Assembly (NCBI GenBank): GCA_964454015.1
Contig: CAYVQF010000018.1
Location: 21,010-85,009, forward strand
Reading direction: 5' to 3'
DNA: 64,000 bases
Source of the DNA: CAYVQF01 sp964454015
GTDB lineage: Bacteria > Myxococcota_A > Bradymonadia > UBA4248
A program made the translations under genes and the position numbers. The notes under the pieces were generated by a model that worked only from the letters and a program-made list of their open reading frames with translations, was not told the DNA's origin and searched no databases. This document shows, piece by piece, positions 1 to 10,400 of this stretch. The stretch's first letter is position 1. Each line of letters opens with the position of its first letter.

Positions 1-2
1 CG

Positions 3-455
3 AAGGAGGCCGAGGGGACCTATGCGGCCGATGTGCGGCATGGTTTGTGGGTGTTCTGGGACAAGGAGGGGAATAGGATTCGGGAGGATGATTGGGAGAA
101 GGGGCAGCGCCATGGCTGGGCGCGTGCTTTTTGGAACAATGGTCTACCGCGTTTAGAGGTGGCCATGGTGGAGGGCAAGATGCACGGTCCCTACCGCGTT
201 TGGTGGTACAACGGGCAATTGCGGGAGGAGGGGGAGAAGGTGGAGAACGCGTCGGTGGGGCTCTACCGCTACTTCTGGGAGAGTGGGGCGCCCTATGCAG
301 AGGGGGTGCGTTCTGGCGCAGATGCTTGCGGGGCGTGGAGTTGCTGGACCCAGTCGGGAGAGGCGGCGCCGTGTTTCAGCGGGGAAGAGCGGGCGGACCA
401 TTTTGCGAAGTGCAAAGCCAATGCGAGTGGTGCGCAGTGCCCGAAGTGTCTTTGA
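3..455 (+). CDS. MORN-2 repeat protein, 5' end outside window
   Basis: The frame is open from the left edge of the window, so only the C-terminal part (about 150 residues) is present. It shows successive repeats of about 23 residues with the W-x-x-G...EG...G-x-x-HG pattern of MORN_2 proteins (YwqK family), for example GQRHGWARAFWNNG and GKMHGPYRVWWYNG. The last 40 residues carry five Cys residues (CGAWSCW, CFSG, CKAN, CPKC), which suggests an extracytoplasmic, disulfide-bonded end. A GTG at 33 could serve as an internal start, but the repeat pattern continues upstream of it. Such proteins are usually secreted or antitoxin-like; the function here is unknown. Confidence 0.65.
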   Translation, partial: KEAEGTYAADVRHGLWVFWDKEGNRIREDDWEKGQRHGWARAFWNNGLPRLEVAMVEGKMHGPYRVWWYNGQLREEGEKVENASVGLYRYFWESGAPYAEGVRSGADACGAWSCWTQSGEAAPCFSGEERADHFAKCKANASGAQCPKCL

Positions 456-536
456 TGGCGCTGCGGATGGCGCGTGGCTGGGGGCGGGTTGAGGCGTCGG
501 CGTGCTGCGCCATGTAAGGTCGTTGGCTCAGGGGAT

Positions 537-791
537 TCATTGGCCGAGGATGCGGTCGAGATCGCCGGAGTCGACGAGGCGTTGGAGCTCAGTGAAGCCG
601 CCGATGAATTCGCCGTCGATGAAGATTTGCGGGAAGGTGCGGTGCCCGGTCTGGTCGATGATACGGACTTTGGTCGCTCTATCTTCGGTGAGGTCGTGGT
701 CTTGGAAGGAGAGCTGGCGATCGTGGAGGAGCGCTTTGGCGGCGCGCGAATAGGAGCAGTATCGCGTTGAGTAGAGGATGATCTTGGCCAT
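537..791 (-). CDS. Glutaredoxin with a CSYS active site
   Basis: This 84-residue thioredoxin-fold protein has glutaredoxin hallmarks: an N-terminal beta strand followed by CSYS (residues 12-15), a TFPQIFIDG cis-proline segment and a GGFTEL glutathione-binding loop. The second active-site Cys is Ser, so it is of the monothiol kind (CxxS), expected to use glutathione for deglutathionylation rather than classical dithiol chemistry. I chose the ATG at 791 because a GGAG lies six bases upstream; the longer open frame to 911 adds 40 non-conserved residues. It is transcribed alone, convergent with the MORN gene. Confidence 0.85.
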   Translation of the reverse strand: MAKIILYSTRYCSYSRAAKALLHDRQLSFQDHDLTEDRATKVRIIDQTGHRTFPQIFIDGEFIGGFTELQRLVDSGDLDRILGQ

Positions 792-985
792 GCGAGACTC
801 CGTGAGAGTGGCAGCAACGCGGCTGAAGTCGCGCAGGAGAGGTTGGGTGCCGGGTTGGCGCTTGTCAAGCGTAAGCTTGGGCAAGCGTCTGATGTAGTCT
901 AGGGTGGTCAAGTGGTTTGCCGGGAGTTAAGATAAGCGGTTGTGCGTGAGACTTTGTGGCGTGTAGGGGTCACATGCGGTGAGGC

Positions 986-2848
986 GTGGGTGGCCGTTGG
1001 GAGAGGGCTTCGAACTTGCAGTTGATCCGACGAGATGGGGAGATAGGCCTATGGTTCGATGCGGGCTCTGCTGCGGCGTTGGCCAAGCTCGTCGACGAGG
1101 CGACGCGGGTGGGTGGGCTGATGCTGCCGCAGGTCAGCGGTGTCGCGTTGAACGAATCGGTATCGTTGGCGTTGGCGTGGGGCGGCCAGGCGCATTGGTT
1201 CAAGGGGCGGGTGGTTTTCGTGGGGCCTGCGGGGGTGGCGTTTGAGGTGCAGCGGCTGAGTGACGCTGAAGGAGGCCGTTGGCCCGAGTTTGGTGCGGGG
1301 AGGGGGGTGGCGATGCCCTCGGTGTCTGCGGCACCTGTAGCGCCTGCAGTACCTGTTGCGCCGGTTGCGCCTGTTGCGCCTGCAGTGTCCGCGGCGGGCT
1401 TGGGGCGTGCGGTGAGTGCTTCCTTTACGGGGGCGCGCCCGCAGCACACGGCAGTTTACGCTGCCGCCGTGCCTGGTGATGTGGGTGAGCTTCCAGATGG
1501 CCGGGGGGAGCATCGGCCAGTGGCGCAGCCTTTTGGCGGCCCGCCGCGGACGGTGATCAGTCCGCCACATCGGCCGACGACAGTGGCCTATGGTCAGGGG
1601 CGAGTGTCTGGTGCCTGGGATGCCTGGCGAGTTTCATCGCTTGCAGAAGCGATGGCGGTGGCGACGGGAGGGGAAGAGGAGTCGTTTGGCGATGGGCAGT
1701 GTCCGCGGATTTTGGCCTGTGCGGCGCGTCGGCGCGAGGACATGTTGATTGAAGTGCGGTCGGGGGCGGTGGCCTATCGTTTGGGTCTGCAGTCGGGGTT
1801 AGCGGCATTGGGGGAGAGTGAGCACGAGGGTCGGGTGGAGGATTTGGGGGAGTATTTGCGCAGCACGGGGCGGATCTCTTCAGGGATGTATGAGTCGACG
1901 CGGTCGAAGTCGCAAGCCGAGGGGCTGCCCTTCGAGCGGGTATTGGTGAAGTCCGGGCATTTGGCCTATGACGAGTTGCTGATGGCGGCGCGGGTGCGCA
2001 TTGGCAAGGTGCTGACCCAGATGGCGGGGTTGGAGAGTGGTGTGGTGCGGGTGGTGGTGGTGGAGGAGCTCCCTTTGGTGTTGCCCGTGGCACCGATAGG
2101 GGTGGAGCGCTTTCTCTTTGGCTGGCTCGTCGACAAGATCGACAAGGGGGATCCTTCAGGGGTGACGCCCCTCTGGGACGCGATGCAAGACCTCATGCCA
2201 TGTATGGACAAAGGGACATGGCCCTTGATCAACGCGTTGGGGTTGAGTGGTGGTGATCTGCGGGTGGTGGAGCTCATCCGGGACCAGAAGCTGCGGCTGC
2301 GTGATTTGCCGGCGCGGACGCGTTTGACGCGCGGACGTCTGCTGGGGATTGTGACGGGGCTGGAGCGCATGGGCATGCTGGCACTGGCGAAGCCCGAGGT
2401 GAAGGATCAGGCGAAGGTGTTGGCGGAAGCGCTGTTGGTGCGGGCGAAGCATGTGTTGACGGTGGATCATTTCGAGGCTCTGGGGGTGCACTGGTCGGCG
2501 TATCAGCAGGCGATCGAGGAGGGTTATCAGAAGCAGCGCGAGGCATTTTCGGTGGAGACTTTGCCCGTTGGGGTGCGTCAGAGCGCGGCGGGGGTGCTGG
2601 GGGAAGTGGCGAAGCGCTTGGATGAGGCCTACGGGGTGTTGCGCGATCGCATTGAACGCGCTCGCTATCGGGCGTCGATCGTGAATTCGGTACAGATAAC
2701 CACGGGGGTGCGATTGTATCTGGATCAAGCGGAGTGGGCGTTGATTCGGGGGGAGGTCAAGGTGGCGACGGATGCAACGTACCGGATCGCCGAGTTGGAG
2801 CCCGGCCATCCCAAGCTGCCGGAGTTACGCAACAAATTGCGCAGATGA
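986..2848 (+). CDS. PilZ-like and DUF4388 domain protein
   Basis: The product of about 620 residues has three parts. Residues about 12-95 resemble a PilZ-like domain (LQLIRRDGEIGLWF start, GxxVxF end). Residues about 110-140 are a low-complexity Ala/Pro/Val linker. The region around 235-360 matches the DUF4388/PATAN type of myxobacterial signalling proteins (GLQSGLAALG, then GRISSGMYESTRS and FERVLVKSGHL). The C-terminal quarter is helical and TPR-like. These proteins are thought to be cytoplasmic signalling adaptors, some linked to c-di-GMP or gliding motility; the exact role is not visible. The start is uncertain: GTG at 986, or TTG at 1016, which has GAGAGGG eight bases upstream. Confidence 0.6.
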   Translation: MGGRWERASNLQLIRRDGEIGLWFDAGSAAALAKLVDEATRVGGLMLPQVSGVALNESVSLALAWGGQAHWFKGRVVFVGPAGVAFEVQRLSDAEGGRWPEFGAGRGVAMPSVSAAPVAPAVPVAPVAPVAPAVSAAGLGRAVSASFTGARPQHTAVYAAAVPGDVGELPDGRGEHRPVAQPFGGPPRTVISPPHRPTTVAYGQGRVSGAWDAWRVSSLAEAMAVATGGEEESFGDGQCPRILACAARRREDMLIEVRSGAVAYRLGLQSGLAALGESEHEGRVEDLGEYLRSTGRISSGMYESTRSKSQAEGLPFERVLVKSGHLAYDELLMAARVRIGKVLTQMAGLESGVVRVVVVEELPLVLPVAPIGVERFLFGWLVDKIDKGDPSGVTPLWDAMQDLMPCMDKGTWPLINALGLSGGDLRVVELIRDQKLRLRDLPARTRLTRGRLLGIVTGLERMGMLALAKPEVKDQAKVLAEALLVRAKHVLTVDHFEALGVHWSAYQQAIEEGYQKQREAFSVETLPVGVRQSAAGVLGEVAKRLDEAYGVLRDRIERARYRASIVNSVQITTGVRLYLDQAEWALIRGEVKVATDATYRIAELEPGHPKLPELRNKLRR

Positions 2849-2995
2849 GGCGGGCCCCGGTGCTTGGGGCGGGCAGTGGTGAATGTCTTGGGGTTGACAG
2901 GGTGCAGCGGGCATGTCCAGGATGCGGCAGGCTGCAGATGTCGTAGTGACGAGATCGAGAGACAGCGAGAGAATCCATCAGCAATGAGGTGAAAC

Positions 2996-5488
2996 GTGGA
3001 GAAGCAAGAGGCCGTCAACAATAGTGGTGTGGTGGTTGAAGACGACCGTACGGGGATGGATCCCACGACCTTGGAGCGGGCCGTGTGGGATCACCTTCTC
3101 TACACTTGTGCCAAGGACAAACGGACGGCAAAGAAGAGCGACCTTTTCCGGGCCATGGCTTTTGCGGTACGGGATCGGTTGATTCACCGTTGGATGCGGA
3201 CGCAGCAGACCTACTACCGGGAGGATGTCAAGCGGGTCTATTATCTGTCGGCGGAGTATTTGCTTGGTCGTGCTCTTGGGAACAACTTGCTGAATTTGGG
3301 TCTCTATGACGTCGCGCAGGGCTTGCTGTCGAAGTATGGGATCGATCTCAGCGGTGTGTTGGAAGTGGAGCACGATCCGGGTTTGGGTAATGGCGGTCTG
3401 GGACGGCTGGCGGCTTGTTTTTTGGATTCGCTAGCGACCTTGGAGTTGCCAGCGATGGGCTATGGGATCCGTTATGAGTATGGGATCTTTCAGCAGGCAT
3501 TCCGCGATGGTTGGCAGGTAGAGTTGGGTGATCCGTGGTTGCGTACGGGCAATCCGTGGGAGATTGCGCGTCCGGATCATTCGGCGATCGTCCAATTTTA
3601 TGGTCGGGTGGAGGAGCGGATCGGGCCTGATGGTCGTCTGTATCACGCCTGGGTCGATACGCAGAACGTGCTGGGTGTTCCCTACGACATGCCTGTCGCC
3701 GGATTCGGTAATCACACGGTGAACACCCTTCGTTTGTGGTCGGCGCAGGCGACGCAGGAGTTCAACCTGGGGATTTTCAACGCCGGTGATTTTCGGCGCG
3801 CCGTCGAGGAGAAGGTCATCAGCGAGACCATCTCCAAGGTGCTGTACCCTGCGGACAACAACCCGGAGGGGCGGGAGTTACGTTTACGGCAGCAATATTT
3901 CTTCGTCTGTTGTGCGATTCACGACATCGTGCGTCGTTACAAGAAGACCCACAGCGATTTCAAGGCCTTCCCGGAGAAGGTGGCGATTCAGCTCAACGAC
4001 ACGCATCCGGCGGTGGCCATCGCGGAGCTGATGCGGGTCTTGGTGGATGTGGAGGGGATGGACTGGGACGAGGCCTGGTCGATCACGGAGCGCGCCTTTG
4101 GTTACACCAATCACACCTTGTTGCCGGAAGCTCTGGAGCGTTGGCCGGTGGCGATGTTCCAGCGTCTGTTGCCGCGGCACCTGCAGATCATTTTTGAAAT
4201 CAACCACCGCTTTTTGCGGCGGGTGCACATCGCGGCGCCGAACGATTTCGAGTTGCAACGGCGGGTATCGATCATCGATGAGAGTGGAGAGCGCTATGTG
4301 CGGATGGCCCATTTGGCGGTGATCGGTTCCCACAGTGTCAATGGCGTTGCGGCTTTGCATTCGGACTTGGTGAAGAGCGATCTTTTCCCGGATTTCGTAA
4401 AGATTTGGCCGAAGCGTTTCAACAACAAGACCAATGGGGTGACGCCGCGGCGTTGGCTTTTGTCTTGTAATCCAATGTTGTCGGCGGCGATCACCGAGCG
4501 CATTGGGCCGCAGTGGGTGACCCACCTGGAGGCGCTGCGTGAGCTGGAGGCTCATGCGGATGACGAGGCCTTTTTGCAGGAGTTGATGCAGATCAAGCGG
4601 CGTAACAAGGAGCGCTTGTTGGAAAGCTTGGGGGCGCGTTCGAGTTTGAAGTGGGATGTGGATGCCATTTTCGATGTACAGGTCAAACGCATTCACGAGT
4701 ACAAGCGCCAGTTGTTGAACTGTCTGCATGTCATCACGCTTTATCAGCGGATCAAGGGGCACAGGGACGCGGAGGTGGTGCCGCGTTTGGTGCTCTTTGG
4801 CGGCAAGGCTGCTCCGGGCTATGCTGCGGCGAAGTTGTTGATCAAGCTTATCAACGACATCGCGGACATCGTGAATGCCGACCCCGACATGCAGGGACGT
4901 CTGCGGGTGGTGATGCCTGCCAACTATGGGGTTTCGATGGCGGAGCGGATCATCCCGGCGGCTGACCTGTCGGAGCAGATTTCGACGGCGGGGATGGAGG
5001 CGTCGGGCACGGGGAACATGAAGTTCACCATGAACGGTGCGCTGACCATTGGCACTTTGGATGGGGCCAACATCGAGATTCGGGAGGAGGTGGGTGCCGA
5101 GAACTTCTTCCTCTTTGGTTTGAAAGAGGAGGAGGTCAAGAGCCTGAAGCGAGCGGGTTATGATCCCACGGTGTACATCCAGCGGAGTCCGGCTCTGCAG
5201 CAGGCGCTGGAGTTGCTCGAGTCGGGTTTCTTCAGCCCAGATGATCGGAGCCGTTTTCAGCCGGTGGTGCGCTGGTTGCGCCAGCAGGATCCGTTCATGT
5301 TGTGCGCCGATTTCGATGCCTATGTGGCGTGCCAGGGCGAGGTCGAGCAGGCCTATCTCGATCCGATGCGCTGGGCCAAGATGGTGTTGTACAACATCGC
5401 CCGGGTGGGCAAGTTTTCCAGCGACCGGACCATCAGCGAGTACGCCAAGGACATCTGGTCTTTGCGTCCGGTGTCGGTGAAACTGTAA
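2996..5488 (+). CDS. glgP: Glycogen/starch phosphorylase
   Basis: This is a full-length (830 residues) GT35 family alpha-glucan phosphorylase. It releases glucose-1-phosphate from glycogen or maltodextrin with phosphate, using pyridoxal phosphate. Seen in the sequence: the N-terminal YYLSAEYLLGR block, the GLGNGGLGRLAACFLDS signature, and the PLP-site segment EASGTGNMKFTMNG with Lys676. The KRIHEYKRQ stretch is also conserved. Translation starts with GTG at 2996, preceded by GAGGTGA. The gene stands alone, 147 bp after the DUF4388 gene. No other glycogen genes are nearby. Confidence 0.97.
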   Translation: MEKQEAVNNSGVVVEDDRTGMDPTTLERAVWDHLLYTCAKDKRTAKKSDLFRAMAFAVRDRLIHRWMRTQQTYYREDVKRVYYLSAEYLLGRALGNNLLNLGLYDVAQGLLSKYGIDLSGVLEVEHDPGLGNGGLGRLAACFLDSLATLELPAMGYGIRYEYGIFQQAFRDGWQVELGDPWLRTGNPWEIARPDHSAIVQFYGRVEERIGPDGRLYHAWVDTQNVLGVPYDMPVAGFGNHTVNTLRLWSAQATQEFNLGIFNAGDFRRAVEEKVISETISKVLYPADNNPEGRELRLRQQYFFVCCAIHDIVRRYKKTHSDFKAFPEKVAIQLNDTHPAVAIAELMRVLVDVEGMDWDEAWSITERAFGYTNHTLLPEALERWPVAMFQRLLPRHLQIIFEINHRFLRRVHIAAPNDFELQRRVSIIDESGERYVRMAHLAVIGSHSVNGVAALHSDLVKSDLFPDFVKIWPKRFNNKTNGVTPRRWLLSCNPMLSAAITERIGPQWVTHLEALRELEAHADDEAFLQELMQIKRRNKERLLESLGARSSLKWDVDAIFDVQVKRIHEYKRQLLNCLHVITLYQRIKGHRDAEVVPRLVLFGGKAAPGYAAAKLLIKLINDIADIVNADPDMQGRLRVVMPANYGVSMAERIIPAADLSEQISTAGMEASGTGNMKFTMNGALTIGTLDGANIEIREEVGAENFFLFGLKEEEVKSLKRAGYDPTVYIQRSPALQQALELLESGFFSPDDRSRFQPVVRWLRQQDPFMLCADFDAYVACQGEVEQAYLDPMRWAKMVLYNIARVGKFSSDRTISEYAKDIWSLRPVSVKL

Positions 5489-5597
5489 GCGCTACTTGGC
5501 GTTTGGGGAAATAGGGGCTGGCGCTGCGGGGGTTGCCTAGGTCAGGGCGCGCGCAGTCCTTGGCGCCGCGGTGGGCGTGGGGCCTTGGTGTGGCCTA

Positions 5598-5616
5598 GCG
5601 CGCGTCGTCTGCGCGC
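5598..5616 (+). other. GC-rich hairpin upstream of the cell-wall operon
   Basis: GCGCGC (5598-5603) and GCGCGC (5611-5616) form six-base self-complementary arms around a GTCGTCT loop, 110 bases after glgP. There is no T tract, so it is not a classical Rho-independent terminator. It may still mark the end of the glgP transcript. Confidence 0.3.
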
Positions 5617-5637
5617 GTGGTGCTTGGCAATTTCCTG

Positions 5638-5664
5638 TTGAAATCTTAGGCTTATCGATAGTTA
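5638..5664 (+). promoter_or_regulatory. Possible promoter of the cell-wall operon
   Basis: An AT-rich island in otherwise GC-rich DNA holds TTGAAA (5638-5643) and, 15 bases on, TAGTTA (5659-5664), about 80 bases before the first gene of the operon. The spacing is short and the -10 is weak, so this is only a suggestion. Confidence 0.3.
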
Positions 5665-5742
5665 TTGTTGGGTGCGCGCATTTTCGCGTGGTGACGCGAG
5701 CAAGGGCGGGTGCGGGCGTGCGCTGTGCGAGGGGAGCGAGGC

Positions 5743-7416
5743 ATGAACCGTCTGGTCTATGAGCGATTGTCGCATCGGGTGTTGTGGTACCTGTTGGAGG
5801 GGGGCCACTTGCGGGCTGCTTCACCGGATCGGATGATATCCTATCAAGTCTATTGCATGCCCCCTGCGGTGCTGTTGTTTGCGCCTGATGAGGACGCCTA
5901 TGTGGGTTTGCTCAATCGGGTGACACGGGCCGAGCACTGTGAGGCCTTGGCGGAAGCGCTGCTGCATTTGGTGAGCGTCGAGGAGCGAGATGACTGGGTC
6001 CTGCTCTCTCCTGGTCTGGAGATCGTGGTGCGGCATGCGGAGGACGGGCGGGCGCGGGCGATACCGGTCTATGACCTGAGTGAGGTGCGTCGAGAGCTGG
6101 AGGAGTCGGCGCGGGTAAGTGCTGCGGCGCAGGAGGGTCAGCGGCGCGCGATCGTGCGGGTGCGTTGGCAGTGGGGGGGGCGTGACCAGGAAGCGATTTT
6201 ACAGCAGGGGGATGGGGTTTTGGCTTTGTTGCGGGGGCGGCGGCTTCCTCGGTTGACGCTATACGAGCGTCCAGGGGACGCCTACGAGTTAGCAGCTTTG
6301 GTGGCCCAGGGTTGGTTGGAGGTTGAGAGCGCGAGTGGCCAATCGAGCCATCAACCCTATCACCCGGTGTCGGTGACACATGATATGCGTTTCAAAGTAC
6401 GGCCGCTGTGGTGGCGCTTTTGGGAGCGTAGCACTGTGGCGAGCGTCGAGTTGTTGGGGGTGGTCCGCGAGCAGCGTCGGGATATTGCGTTCGTGGGTCC
6501 TGGAGGCGAGAGCTATGTTTGGCGCCGCAACGCCGAGGCTCAGTGTGTGATTGGCGATGCGCGGGACGCGCTGTGGGTGCTCGGTGGGCTGGACGTGGTG
6601 CTGCGGGGGCTGGCTTTTGACCGCATCGAGGTGGAGAACCGGGGTGATGGTGTTTTGTCGTTGACGTGGTTGGGTGGTTACCCTCTGGAGTTGGCGACAG
6701 GGAGTAGGATTTGTATCCAGGGCCGTGATCTGCGAGGGATTGGCTATCGGGGAGGGAGGCTGGAGGTGTCGAGCTTTCGCGAGCCTGAGGTGGGGCCGCG
6801 CTTGCTCGAAGTGCACGGGGTGAGCCGTCGCCAGTTGGCCCGCAAAGGCGAGGCGTCTCTTTTTGGTTTTGAGCAGCCTGTGGCCGAGGTGTATCAGGTG
6901 GGTCTTGGGCTGGAGACATTGGGGGAGGATACGCAGCGGGTGGATGTGACCTTGTCAGGGCGCGAGCTCGGCCCGTTGTTCGTGTTGGCTCTGGATGGTT
7001 GTCCTGGGGCGAAGATTCGAGCCTTGCGCGAGGGCGTGCGGGTAGGCGGGTCGGTATTGTCCGCGGAGGGGTGGCGGGATTTGGGCCATGTGGTCCGGAT
7101 CGAGACGGGTGGAGGGGCTTTCCGTTTGGAGGCGGTGGATGAGCTTCGCCTGCTCTTCGAAGAGGAGGTCAAGGTCGCAGAGTTGAGTGATGACCCGCGT
7201 GACAAGTGGAACTATCTCGGGTGGCGCTTTCGCCCGCAGGGAGGGGGCTTGGTTTTGTCCGGTGGTGGGCGTGTCCCGTTGGTGGTGGATGGTCGGGTGG
7301 TGAAGGCCGAGGCGGTGATTCCTGGGCGGCGAGAGCACCGGGTCGAGGGTGGTGGTGGGATTTTTCGCATCGTGTGTCACCGCTCGGAGTCCGGCGAGAG
7401 GGGGGAAGAGGCGTGA
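5743..7416 (+). CDS. Unrecognised beta-rich protein, first gene of cell-wall operon
   Basis: I do not recognise this 557-residue protein. It has no signal peptide or clear membrane helix, so it is probably cytoplasmic or peripheral. Around residues 150-195 a segment (GDGVLALLRGRRLPRLTLYE...LVAQGWLEVE) resembles the winged-helix part of DUF4388/PATAN proteins. The rest is predicted beta-rich, with regularly spaced hydrophobic strands. I preferred ATG 5743 because GGGGAG precedes it; an upstream GTG at 5710 lacks a good ribosome site. Its stop overlaps the start of the SEDS-PBP gene by four bases (GTGA), implying translational coupling and a shared job with that enzyme. Confidence 0.6.
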   Translation: MNRLVYERLSHRVLWYLLEGGHLRAASPDRMISYQVYCMPPAVLLFAPDEDAYVGLLNRVTRAEHCEALAEALLHLVSVEERDDWVLLSPGLEIVVRHAEDGRARAIPVYDLSEVRRELEESARVSAAAQEGQRRAIVRVRWQWGGRDQEAILQQGDGVLALLRGRRLPRLTLYERPGDAYELAALVAQGWLEVESASGQSSHQPYHPVSVTHDMRFKVRPLWWRFWERSTVASVELLGVVREQRRDIAFVGPGGESYVWRRNAEAQCVIGDARDALWVLGGLDVVLRGLAFDRIEVENRGDGVLSLTWLGGYPLELATGSRICIQGRDLRGIGYRGGRLEVSSFREPEVGPRLLEVHGVSRRQLARKGEASLFGFEQPVAEVYQVGLGLETLGEDTQRVDVTLSGRELGPLFVLALDGCPGAKIRALREGVRVGGSVLSAEGWRDLGHVVRIETGGGAFRLEAVDELRLLFEEEVKVAELSDDPRDKWNYLGWRFRPQGGGLVLSGGGRVPLVVDGRVVKAEAVIPGRREHRVEGGGGIFRIVCHRSESGERGEEA

Positions 7417-10400
7417 TATTGCCGTGGCTAGAAGGGTTGGCCTGGTCAGAGCCGCAGATTCACTTGGGGGTGTTGGCGGCACTGGGGGCAGGATCTTCTT
7501 TACTGCTGTTGAGCGTGCTGTTGAGCTTTTTCAGCAGGGGTGACGGGGGCTTGCTGACGCGGCTCTGGGGCGCGATGGTGGTGTTGCTCGGTACGGTTGG
7601 GGTTCAGGCCGCGAGTGAAGTGGTCAGCCACGGTGGGGTGGACGTGGCGGCGGTGAGCTGGGGGGTGTGGTCATTGTCCTTGGTGGTGTTGGTGGTGCTG
7701 AGCACAGTGGCGTCAGCGCGGACAGGCTTCGTGGTGGTGGCGGCGCACGGGATGACCTGTTGCGGCTGGATGGTGTATTTGGCGTTGGTGCGCGCCGTGC
7801 CTGAGGCGGGCGATCCGACTTGGGAGATGGGTCGGATGGCTGATGTGGCGCTGTTCAATGGCGTGGGGGGGGCGGTTTTGTTGTGCAGCGCCTTCCTCGG
7901 GGTGTGGCGGCGCGGCTGGTGGGTGCGTGGCCTCTATCTATTGGCGGGTCTTTTTCTCTTGTTTTCCATGGCGACGGTAGCAGAGGATCACCCGCGGGCG
8001 TCGCTGACGAGTGTGGTGTTGGTGCTATTGGTGGCGTTGTTAGGGGCTGGCTGGTTGCTTCTGTACTGGCCGGCGCGGGGCAAGCGCAGCGTGGCGTTGG
8101 GGCTGTTGTTGCTGCAGCGGGCTTGGGGGCGTCTGTTGCGCAGCCGGGTCTTTGGCGGGATGCTGGTGGCGGCGCCTGTGTTTCTGGCGATGTTGGGCTG
8201 GTTGTTGGGGGGCGATGCCGACGCCCGCGATGCGGCGCGGATCACGCTATTGGGGATAGATGCCACTCCCAACTTGTGGGTGCCGTTGTTTTTTGCGTTG
8301 GCCATTGGCTACTTGCTGGGTCGGGACTTAGGGCGCTACCAGGTGTGGTGGGTGCTGGCGCTGACGCTGTTGGTGCTGGTGTTCATGTTGAGCCAGAAGG
8401 AGGTGGGCAACTCAGCGGTGTTGGTGGTCACCTTGGCGGTGGCTTTGTTGGTGGCGCGGGGCACGGTGTTGCACCTGGGGGTGGCGGGTTTGGTGGGCTT
8501 GGCAGGGGTGGCCTTGGCCTATTACTTGGCTCCGATTTTCGATGTGGTGCCCTACACTTTCTACGAACGGATCCACTTGTGGTTGGGCGGTGCAGAGTTG
8601 ATGCATCGGGGTGGTTCGTTGGTGGCGTCGAGCCACATCAGCTACGACGTGGGCGGCTTCTGGGGCATTGGGATTCATCGGAGCCCAGGCTTGGATTTGC
8701 ACCGCTTGATGGTGGCCTTGGACACGGATTTTCCGCTGACGGTGTTGGGGCTTTCGGGGGGCTTGCCGCTGCTGTTGGCCTTTGTGCTGTATTTGACGTC
8801 CTTGGCGCTGATGGGTTTGCAGATCGTGCGTCGGATGGGCTATGGGGGCAACAAGAGGCGGGCGCGGCGGGCGGCGCCACTGTTGGCAGCGTTGTGGGCG
8901 GTGCCGGTGGTGTCGACGTTGGTCAACCTCTTTGGTGCGGTTTTGCAGGCGATGCCCTTTACGGGTATTCCGGTGGCGTTCGTGAGCTACAGCTTGAGCT
9001 TCACCGTGGGGAATTTTTTCGTGTTGTCCGTTTTCCTGTTTTTGGGCAACGCCGATGCCGCTCGTCGACGGGTGAAGGCGACGTTGGAGAGGCGAGAGGG
9101 CCTGGCGGGCTTGAGCGCATTTGGGGCCGTTCCGGGCGCGGCGGCGCGCCGTCTACAGGAGGTGGAAGGCGAGAAGGTGGTGAGGCGGTGGCGATGGCGA
9201 TGGGGTTGGCATGGGCTGAATCTGTTGCTGTGGCGTTGGCGACGTCGGGCGCGTTTCCGCAGTGTCGAGGGTGGCTTACGGGTGCTGGTGTTGTTGGTGT
9301 TGGGGGCGGCGGTGGTGGCGGGGCTGCGTTTGTGGGAGCGCTACACGGACAACGCGGTGTATTTTTCTCATCCGCGTTTGCATAGGGTGGTGCAGGTCGA
9401 GGTGCTGCAAGAGGAGGATGGGCCGTTGCGCTGGGTGGTGCGTGAGGGTCCGGGCGAGGTCTTGGGTGTTTTGGAGGAAGGGCAGCGGCTGGTGGTGGAC
9501 GAATTGTTGCTGCGTTTTCGGCGAGGTGCGTTGGAGGTGTTGGGGGGGTGTTACGATGAGGCGCGTTTTGGGCAGGGCATCAGCTTGGGCTATGCGGGTA
9601 TGCTCGATGCACCCGAGTTGCCGTGGGTAGGGCGCTGGGTGGAGGGAGAGCTGAGCCGCCGCTGGGGGCGGCGACTGCGCAATGACATCGTGATTCCCGA
9701 GGGGAGTATCGCGATGCACCATGCGGTGGTGCGGCGGCACGATGGTGGGCGTTTCGTGGTGGACGCGGTGCGCAGCGATTTCGACGTGACGCTTCTGGAT
9801 GGGGCGGGTGAGGAGAAGTTCAGCGGGGAGCGGCTCATGGGGCAGTTGCGGACATTGGACTGGGTTGGGATTACCGAGGCGACGACGATAGGTGAGGGAG
9901 AGTCTTTCGTCATTGGTGAACCCATGCCGCTGCGTTTTTCTTTGGAGCGTTCGGCCTCTGGGGCGTTGTGTCTGGTAGGGCAGCGGCCGTTGCAGCGCTA
10001 TGTGTTGTCGACCATTGGCCCGACGGTGTTGGGGGGCAGTGATGTGCGTCGTCGTCGTCTCGGTGGGGTGACGCAGGATCAGGAGTTCGTCGAGGCTTTC
10101 AAGGTGGCGGCCGAGGCAGGCCTGCTGTGGGTGGGAGAGACGGGGGGGCTGGAGACGATTCCCTTCGATGAGGGCGCGCGGCGTTCCTGGGATGCTCGGC
10201 GCCGAACGCAGTTTAGCCGGGTTTTTACGGTGATCCGCCAGCAGGGTCGTGACGGGGGCATGGTGGAGACGCTGGCATGGTCACGCCCCTTTTATCGGGA
10301 CGGAACGCGGGCGTTCAGGCCCCGTCGGGAGTTGGATGCTTTCGTGGTACGTGGGCGCCGGGTCTTGGGCTTGGCAGAGCCAGAGCGTTTTTCGCGGGTG

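Noticed and set aside
1330..1385. Short direct repeats rich in GCGCCTGTTGC
   Set aside because: They encode an Ala/Pro/Val linker in the PilZ/DUF4388 protein; ordinary low-complexity coding.
2894..2899. TTGACA before glgP as a promoter
   Set aside because: A perfect -35 hexamer, but no acceptable -10 at 16-18 bases.
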